Assembly (NCBI RefSeq): GCF_020509005.1
Contig: NC_063013.1
Coordinates: 682,001 to 746,000 of the forward strand
Length of the DNA stretch: 64,000 nucleotides
Direction: 5' to 3'
Origin: Fulvia fulva
Taxonomy: Eukaryota > Ascomycota > Dothideomycetes > Mycosphaerellales > Mycosphaerellaceae
How positions within the stretch are numbered: the first letter of the stretch is position 1; each line of letters opens with the position of its first letter. Below are positions 56,701 through 64,000 of the stretch, piece after piece. Below the pieces are notes generated by a model, which was not told where the DNA came from, searched no databases, and was given only the letters and a program-made list of their open reading frames with translations. A program made the translations under genes and the position numbers.

Positions 56701-58786
56701 CGCATTATTAGAGACACCGTTACGAAGGCTAGGAGAAAATATTAAGGCGGTTTTAACACTATCAAAGGCCGATAACGGTGGATCTATACAGAACCTACCT
56801 AAGTTATTAACACTATAGTAACCGCTATTTGTACAACTTCCCCCTCCCCTAAAGGACATTAGGGAATACTAGAAGTTTAGAGATTAGGGTACTCTAATAA
56901 AAGAAAAAGAAGATGTCGTTCAGTTCGACCTATCCAAACACCTAGCGCCACCTTAGGTTATAGGTAATAAGAGGTTAAGGGGGGACGGAGATAATAACTC
57001 TAAAGAGTATAAGGCTAAACACTATAAGGCTCTTATTGCCTAGATGTTCTATCTAGACCCTATAATAAGCTAGGTAGAGGAGGTTCTGAACGACGTAGAA
57101 GAATATGTATTTGCTACTATTAGGCAGACCATAGCCTATTAGCAGGAAGTGCTAATCCTAAAGTCCTATAAGGTAGCCGTAGGAGACCCCGAATAGGGAC
57201 ATATATAGAGAGAGGCAATCGAGAACGAACTTATTACCTTAGTAAGTAATAACACCTAGGAAGTAGTTATACTGCCAAAGGGTACGAATCTAATTACTTC
57301 TAGGTAGGTCTTTAATATAAAAAGAATGATTAGTAGAGCTATTAAGAAGTTCAAGGCAAGACTAGGTATAAGAGGGTTTTTATAGAAATATAGGATTGAC
57401 TTCGAAGAGACCTTTATACCTACTGTTAGACATAATACTCTCCGGGTATTTATAGTAGTAGTGTATAAGAGAGATCTCGAGATATAGCTAGTAGATATAA
57501 ATAATGCTTTTACCTAAAGTAGCCTTCTTAAAGACATCTATATAATCCTACCCCTAGGAGTTGAAGCACCTCTAAACATAGTGTTTAAGGTCCTACGAAG
57601 CCTTTATAGGCTTAAGCAAGCAGCTAGAGACTAGAACAAGCTCTATATTACGAAGCTAGAGAAGATTAGATTTACCTAGTCCTAGGTAGATCTATACCTA
57701 CTTATCTATACGGATAGAGACCTTATAGTCCTTACCTATATAGATGACATACCTATTATAGCTCCGAAGCTATTAGATTTTCAGTGGTTTAAGGCTAAGC
57801 TTAGAAAAGTGTTTAAGATTAAAGATCTTAGTAAACCTACAAAGATACTTAGAATAAGGATTATAAGAGACAGGTCCTAAGGCACTTTAAAGCTTGATCA
57901 AGGACACTATATCTACGCTAACTTAGCTAAGATAAACATAGCTAGAGAGAAGGCTACGCTAACCTACTTACCTATAGAGAGCTACGAGTATTTAGTACCT
58001 ACGGCACCTATAGATAAGAGGTATAACAAACAGGATTACTAGAGCTATAATAGTACCTAGATATAGCTAATAATAATAACAAGGCTAGACTTAGCATTCC
58101 CCCTTAGAAGAATTAGCTTATATGTTGCTGATCCCTCGTAGTAGTATATAAAGGCTTTAAAGAAGCTCTCCCGATACCTACGGTCGTACCTAGACCTAGG
58201 TCTTATATATAGAAAGGGAGGGGGCAATCTCTAGGGATACTCGGACTCTGACTACGCTATAGACAAAGTGGATAAAGTCTTAATTCTAGGATACGTGTGG
58301 TTCCTTTATAGATCACCTATGTCCTAGATAAGTAGGAAGTAGAAGTCTGTTATAACATTAATAATAGAAGCTGAGTTTATAGCTATAAACGTAGCCGTAA
58401 AGCAGTCACAATTTCTTGCTACTGTCCTTAGGGAAATAGGGTGCCTAGAACTAGTAGGAAAGAGCTCTTTCTAGCCGAGTATAAGGGCAAGCAAGGGCAC
58501 TATTAACGAGCTAAGGCTAGTTAAGTTTATAGGTAACAACTAAGCCGCTTTAACACTTATTAAAGATGCCTATATATATAAAAGGTTAAAGCATATTGAT
58601 GTTATATATAACTATATTAGACATCTCTAGTAGTAGAAGAAGATTGTAGTAGACTACTACTATATAAAGGACATAGCTAATAATAGGTTAATAAAGCCCC
58701 TTAATAGCTAGTAGTTCCAAAACTTTGTAAGGCAGCTCTAGCTTACGTAAAGGGATTATAGGAGACTATGTGGCCTAAGTAGGAGT

Positions 58787-58940
58787 GTTAAGAACATACA
58801 GGCCGTAGGACAAGTATATAGGTGTAGGTGTGTTATGTGACTAGATCACGTAACTAGGGTTTACTAGCCTATAGGCTAGCAAACATCCGGACACCTAGTA
58901 TCTACCTATACTAATACTAGCGATACTATATATAGATACA
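58787..58940 (+). repeat. 3' LTR of copia 2, left portion
   Basis: Runs from tgttaagaacatacagg to tatatatagataca, where LINE D is inserted. The remainder resumes with cgctatcctattagg at 63,886-63,964. It retains about 18 bp (tagggtttactagcctat) absent from the 5' LTR. Confidence 0.85.
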
Positions 58941-61900
58941 ACGACACATTCGAAAGCTCTTATCAAGGCCATTCCAACGATATAAAAAGCAGGCCACTGC
59001 CCCTAGGACTGAGGGAGTTCTACCTCATTCAATCTAGACAGCTTGAAGCTCTCTTCACCCCGTTTCTTTAGCTCCAAACGCCGCGGAGGTGCCTAGCTAC
59101 ATTAGGCAACTCCTAGGCAATGGCAGCCCAGGCTACGGTACTAACGGCGCCTACGGCCCTATAGGCGAAGCCCCCCTAAGACAACTAGTAGCAACTTATA
59201 GAGGACGTAAAAAGTATAGAAACTAACGATCAGCTCCCTTACCGGTCTCTATAGGTAATGATCACTTAGCTACGCACGGCGCTTGTACTGTCGTATCACC
59301 GAGGGCAACAAGAAATGAGGACGACGTCCTAGGCGATTAGCAAGGCCACCCGGAATCAACACCCCTATAGCTAGGCGTCGGTCGCGGCATCGATACTAGG
59401 CCCCCGCCTAACGCACGATGTAGTTACGATCCGCATTGTAGCAAAGGAAGACCAGGCCGAAGTTACGAAGCTATCGAACAAGGAGCTCGCCTAACGAATC
59501 AACTAACTAGGGGTGGTCGTAGTGAACCAATAGTCTAACGGCACTCTATAGATCTATACTAGCTCTACTACTACTAGGAGGTACCTAGAGGTATAGCCAC
59601 AGTGGGCATCTAAGGTTGCGGCATTAGCGAAGGTCTTAACGAAACAATTCACGATCCTAGTCCACGACATGCCTAAGGAGTTTGACCTAACTAACTAGGG
59701 TCACCTACGCGCTCTCTAAGAGGACAACCCGGTCACTCTTAACTCTCTAATCTAGAAGGCGACTTGGCTCTATAGGAAATGGCTAGAAGGCAAGAAGGCC
59801 TCGGCGCTAATAGTATAGCTACAAGACGCGAAAGCGGCGGATCTAGCGATAGAACAAGGCCTAGTCTAGCAATATAGCCTCAAGACAGTAGAAAAGCACT
59901 CCTTATCCTTTCGTGTCCTCTAATGCTTCAAATGCTAACAGTATAGACACCAAACCTACACGTGCACAAACAAGTAGGCCTGCTCGAACTGTGTAGGAGA
60001 CTATATGTCTAGGGACTGTACATCGACTACGAGACGGTGCGCGAACTGTCCGGGGCACCACCTATCGTATAGCGCGGAATGCCTATAGCGGAAACTAGCG
60101 AAAAACAAGGCAATCACAAACAGAACCGTCGCCCTAAGATTCTACGGCGACCGTAAGGCTAGCCTACACCGGAACCAACTAGCGGCGGTCGGGCATAAGC
60201 GCCCTAGGGTCGAGAACGATATAAAGGATACGTAGCCTAGGGCGTACGGGAGGCTACGTGCTCTGCTAGCTACGGCGAGGGAATCTAACTAGGCCCGGCT
60301 CCCCTTTAGTACATAGCCGATAGGCGTAGACTAGGACGTACAGGGCAGTAGGACACAGGACGATATAGAGAAAATGATTGTCGATGCCGATAACTAGCCT
60401 CGACACGCTTAGCATCATCTAGTATAACGTTAACTATAGTAAGGATATAGTCCAGAACCATTTCCTACACGAGGCGGACCCGCGCGTCCACTACGTCCTT
60501 ACAATCTAGGAGCTATAGATTAACCCGTACTATAAGAGACCAACGACCTGCAAGTCACTAGGCTACACGACATGCCTACGAGGCGACGGCAGACCCCGTA
60601 CGTGCTTCTATGTTAGCAAGGACATACTAGAATCCGACTAGGAGGTAGTGTACTACGTAGACGAAGAAGGCGGGGGCGATATTACCTCCCTCCACGTAGG
60701 TAGCACCTAGATACACAACCTATACATATAACCGCTAGCCTCGAGGTCCAGCCGCGACCTAGGGGTCTGCAGACACCTAGACAGTGCGCTTAAGAGACAA
60801 GGGTGCCACATCGTAGTAGGAGACTTCAACATATACCACCCTTCCTAGGAAAGCCTTATATAGCCGCACCCTATAGCCGACGAAGTACTCGACTTAATAG
60901 CGAGCAACGTAATTGCCCTTAATACCCCGAAGGACCTAGGCACCTAGAAGAGAGGGGGACTCTAAGGCACGATCGACCTCTCCTAGATCTTAGATAGCTA
61001 CTACTATACGGTAACCTACTATAGGATCGAATATAAACTCGAGGCGTCGTTAGACTATATGCCAGTCAGGACCTCTATTACGATACAGATATAACGCACA
61101 CTAGCGAGAACCCCTAAGCCAAACTAGGGAAAGGCCCACTAGGCCAACATCTAGGCGTACCTCGATAACTCTAAGAGGCTAGTCTAGATCGCGTAGCAGC
61201 AATACAACAGTAAAGACGAGATAGACGAAGCAGTCTAGGGGTTGACAGACGAAATAAGAAAAGCGACCTTACTTCACGTTCCGCTTGCCTAACTAACGAC
61301 ATGGTCCAAACTATACTAGACGCCGGAGTGCACTACGGTAGTAAGAGAAGTAAGGAGAGCCCGCCGGGTATAGACGAGCAGCTATAGCGAGGAGGCCTAG
61401 AACGTATACAGGGAGGCATACCAACAGAAGAAAGCCATAATACGGAGGGAGAAAGCAGTCGGCTAGAGGGCCATAGTGGAAGAAATCGCCGGCAAGCTAG
61501 AGAGGATGTAGAAGCTAGCGAAATGGGCCCGACAGGACCCTACACAGGGCCCCTCCTTCTCTATCCCAGCGCTACAATCGCCTAGTGGCCCGGTTAGCGA
61601 CCCCGAGGCCAAGGCGCGTCTACTAGCTAGCAAGTTCTTCCCACCCCTAGTCGAGGCTGATCTAAGCGACATAAACAGCTCTACTCCCCTAGCCCCTAGC
61701 ATCGCGGTCTAATAGGAGGTGTCCGAGGGAGAAGTTACCGCTATACTAAGGAAGTTGCCGGCGAAGAAAGCCCCGGGGCCGGATAGGATCCCAAACGAGC
61801 TACTAAAGAAGTGTAGAGATCAACTAGCCCTAGCAGTTGTAGCGATCTTTAACGCCTGCCTACAGACCGGATACCACCCGATAGCTTTTAAACAATCGAC

Positions 61901-63870
61901 GACAGTGGTCCTACGTAAGCCGCAGAAGGAAGACTATACGTAGGTGAAGTCGTACCGCCCAATTGCGCTCCTTAACACTCTTAGGAAGGCGCTTAAGAAG
62001 CTGGTTATAACGAGACTCTCCGAGGCGGTAGAGGAACACTCCCTACTCCCGGACACCTAGATAGGTGCGCGCCTATAGCGATCGACGCTATCCGCGATAG
62101 AACTTATCACCTCTTAGGTAAAGGCTATCTAGTATAAGAATAGGGACAAGGTGGCTTCCTTACTTAGCCTAGATATATCGGGAGCCTTCGACTACGTGTT
62201 ATACCCGCGGCTTCTCTATATCCTAAGGTCGAAAGGACTCCCTGAGTGGCTTGTCAACTTCGTACGGTCCTACCTCCAAAACCGTAGTACGTCGATCCTA
62301 GTCGGCTAGTATAGAAGCCTATTTTAAGCAGTCTATACTAGAATCCCGTAAGGCTTAACGCTAGCACCTATTCTGTTCCTCTTCTTTATAGCGACGCTAC
62401 ACCCAGCCCTAGAATCCCAGAACACCGCTACGAGCGGCTTCGTAGACGACATAAACATCCTAGCGTAGTCTTCCTCGACTAAGGAGAACTGTAGGCTACT
62501 AGAAGAGAAGCACAAGATCTACGAGGACTAGGCTAGGAGGCACGGGGCTCGGTTTGCCCTAGAAAAGTACAATCTGATACACTTTACGCGCCGGCCACGG
62601 TTCTACAATATGCAAGCTTCTATCTAGATACAGGGGCACACGACTAACCCGGCAAATCAGCTTAGGATCCTCGGACTATAGGTAGACCCGGCGCTACGGT
62701 AGAGGAAGCACGTATAGGTAATATTACGGAAAGCTAAACAGAATATAGTATTATGCTAGAGGCTCACTACGTCTATATAGGGGGCGGACTTCCGGTAGTC
62801 ACGACTTCTATATACGGCTATTATACGGCCAGTCCTTACCTATAGCAGCTAAGTATAGTCCTTAGGCGAGAGGGCCTGCCTATCGAAGGGACTCGTCGCG
62901 CCGCTAGCGAAGATCTAAAACTAATGCCTAAGGAAGGTCACCGGGGCATATAAGTCGACACTAACGAGGATGCTTAAGCACGAGACCGCTATACCGCCGA
63001 TCGACCTATATATCTAGGGACTACGGACCTCCTACTTAGGCAAGTCGGCATAGTACCTAGTACAGAAGGTCATCGCTAGTACAGTCGTAAGGGCCCGCGA
63101 ATCAGTACTAGCGTATAGGGGCATTCGACCCGGAAACGAGCCGAACTACCGGGCAAGGGACGAATAGCTAGTAACACAATAGGAAGGTAAGAAATCGTTT
63201 GTAGAGTAACTATAGAAAGAGAGGTGGAATAACTAGGTTATAGGGCATAGTAGACGCCCTTAGCTAGCGGGACAACCTAAGGAATAGTTAGCTACAAAAT
63301 CCGCGGTCAAGCACCCCCCGAAGCTTATCTACTACCGCCTTACGAGGGCATAGAGTAGCATAGCAACCTAACTACGAAGCGAACACATCGGCTTCTAGGG
63401 GTACCTATTATAGAGGAAGGTTCTAGGATATACGAATACTAGCTGCCCCTACGGCTATCGCTCCTAGAACGTACGGCACGTACTCCTCGTCTGTCCGAGG
63501 TGGTCGCTAGGAAGGGGGGAGTAGATAGTAAAGGCGAGGAACCGGACGATTGGGGTACTTCTTAACAACGCTGAAGACCTACGGCGTATTACGAACTAGA
63601 TACTAGAGAAGGGCTAGCTAGAACAGTACCGCCTAGTAGGAGCAGTGTAGGAAGAGAGGACACGACGTAGCGCGACGAGACCGGCTAGGAGCGGGGGCTA
63701 ACGGGGTAGTGACATAGACTACGTACGTTCAGAGGGAAAGCTAAACTAGACAAGGAGTAGTCGGGGGCGGGAAGGGTTTTCACCTATTCGGGTTTCCCTT
63801 TGTATATAACAATAGATATATACCTATATAGGCCGGATAGGGTCCTAGAATAGGGGAATGACAAATCTAT
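58941..63870 (+). mobile_element. LINE copy D (Tad1-like), full length, moderately RIP-mutated
   Basis: 4.9 kb inserted in the copia 2 3' LTR between 15-bp duplicates ctatatatagataca (58926-58940 and 63871-63885), with an (atct)n tail. Same subfamily as C2 and A. ORF1 remnant with the CCHC cluster CSNCVGDYMSRDCTSTTRRCANC near 59,965-60,060. ORF2 remnant: endonuclease near 60,820, open RT piece 61,719-61,943 (KAPGPDRIPNELLKKC, TTVVLRKPQKEDY), FVDDINIL near 62,440. TGG, TGT and CAx codons survive more often than in C2, so it was hit by fewer RIP rounds. Confidence 0.9.
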
Positions 63871-63969
63871 CTATATATAGATACACGCTATCCTATTAGG
63901 TCCTTCTTCGTCTTTTATATAATCCGCCGTCTTCTACTACTACGTAACTCGTACCTATTTAATAGAATA

Positions 63970-64000
63970 CTATATTAGTCCTTCCTCGTTCTCTATTACC
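63970..64000. other. Flank of copia 2, too short to identify
   Basis: 31 bp of AT-rich sequence after the copia 2 target duplicate; probably the interrupted host element of 51.5-53.5 kb. Confidence 0.3.

Larger units (their letters stand above)
53507..63969 (+). mobile_element. Ty1/copia element 2, full length, RIP-mutated, 3' LTR split by LINE D
   Basis: 5' LTR 53512-53723. 3' LTR 58787-58940 plus 63886-63964, interrupted by LINE D and its target duplicate. 5-bp duplications gaata at 53507-53511 and 63965-63969. The interior aligns along its length with copia 1 but has dense TAG/TAA stops. Recognisable: the degraded zinc knuckle near 54,930, protease near 55,275, pre-integrase/integrase 55,720-56,400, RT from about 57,170 (YKVAVGDPE), YIDDIPIIAP near 57,735 and RNase H near 58,350. 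It contains the integrase/linker segment (about 56,125-56,825) that copia 1 lacks. Confidence 0.9.

Noticed and set aside
1..64000. tRNA or rRNA genes
   Set aside because: I looked for tRNA B-box-like ggttcgaatcc motifs and rRNA-like blocks on both strands and found none that fold convincingly. The only tRNA-like match is the retrotransposon primer-binding site.
29430..64000. Centromere or subtelomere
   Set aside because: Long RIP-mutated transposon nests occur in centromeres but also throughout such genomes; there is no telomere repeat and no evidence of CEN chromatin in sequence alone.

Overview
The window looks like a filamentous ascomycete chromosome segment (Pezizomycotina, probably a Dothideomycete, though the sequence does not fix the species). 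The genes carry short 50-90 nt introns with GTANGT/GTGAGT-like donors and CTAAC/CTGAC-type branch sites. They include typical fungal genes: a fused PABA synthase, an AA9 LPMO and a GH28 enzyme. The right half is saturated with transposons bearing strong RIP (repeat-induced point mutation) scars.

Left part, about 1-23.2 kb, gene-bearing. In order: a secreted Apple/PAN-type protein (minus, cut by the window start); bifunctional aminodeoxychorismate synthase (plus); an unidentified ORF disturbed by a 115-bp tandem duplication; a possible membrane protein built from duplicated segments; about 4 kb of degenerate tandem repeats with no convincing gene; the R-SNARE Sec22 (minus, 4 exons, 214 aa); an Asx-homology-like nuclear protein; Elongator subunit Elp5; the tri-snRNP protein SNRNP27; a secreted AA9 copper LPMO; a ketopantoate-reductase family protein (minus); an F-box/2EXR-like protein; and a GH28 pectinase-type gene (minus). 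Exon junctions were worked out by hand for the spliced genes and give uninterrupted proteins of the expected family length.

At 23,216 the GH28 gene is broken by a 5,687-bp element with 125-bp terminal inverted repeats and a 10-bp target duplication (tttctggaag), best described as a Mutator-like (MULE-type) element. The 5' exon of GH28 resumes at 28,903-29,049. The element carries iterated motifs in its TIRs, an array of small hairpins, a RIP-mutated LINE and, nested in that LINE, a 1.57-kb chimeric insertion.

From about 29.4 kb to the end the window is a nest of transposons. There is a RIP-mutated pogo/Fot1-like DNA transposon, interrupted by a Ty1/copia element with identical 218-bp LTRs. 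Next is a RIP-mutated Tad1-like LINE, interrupted by a nearly intact LINE (40,307-45,192, ORF1 plus ORF2). Then comes a minus-strand Ty3/gypsy remnant, interrupted by another LINE. Last is a RIP-mutated copia element whose 3' LTR is split by a further LINE. Target-site duplications recovered for most insertions give the nesting order.

Two mutational regimes stand out. The degraded copies lost CpA/TpG (to TpA) but kept CpG. The two well-preserved copies kept CpA/TpG and are poor in CpG. No tRNA, rRNA or CRISPR was recognised.
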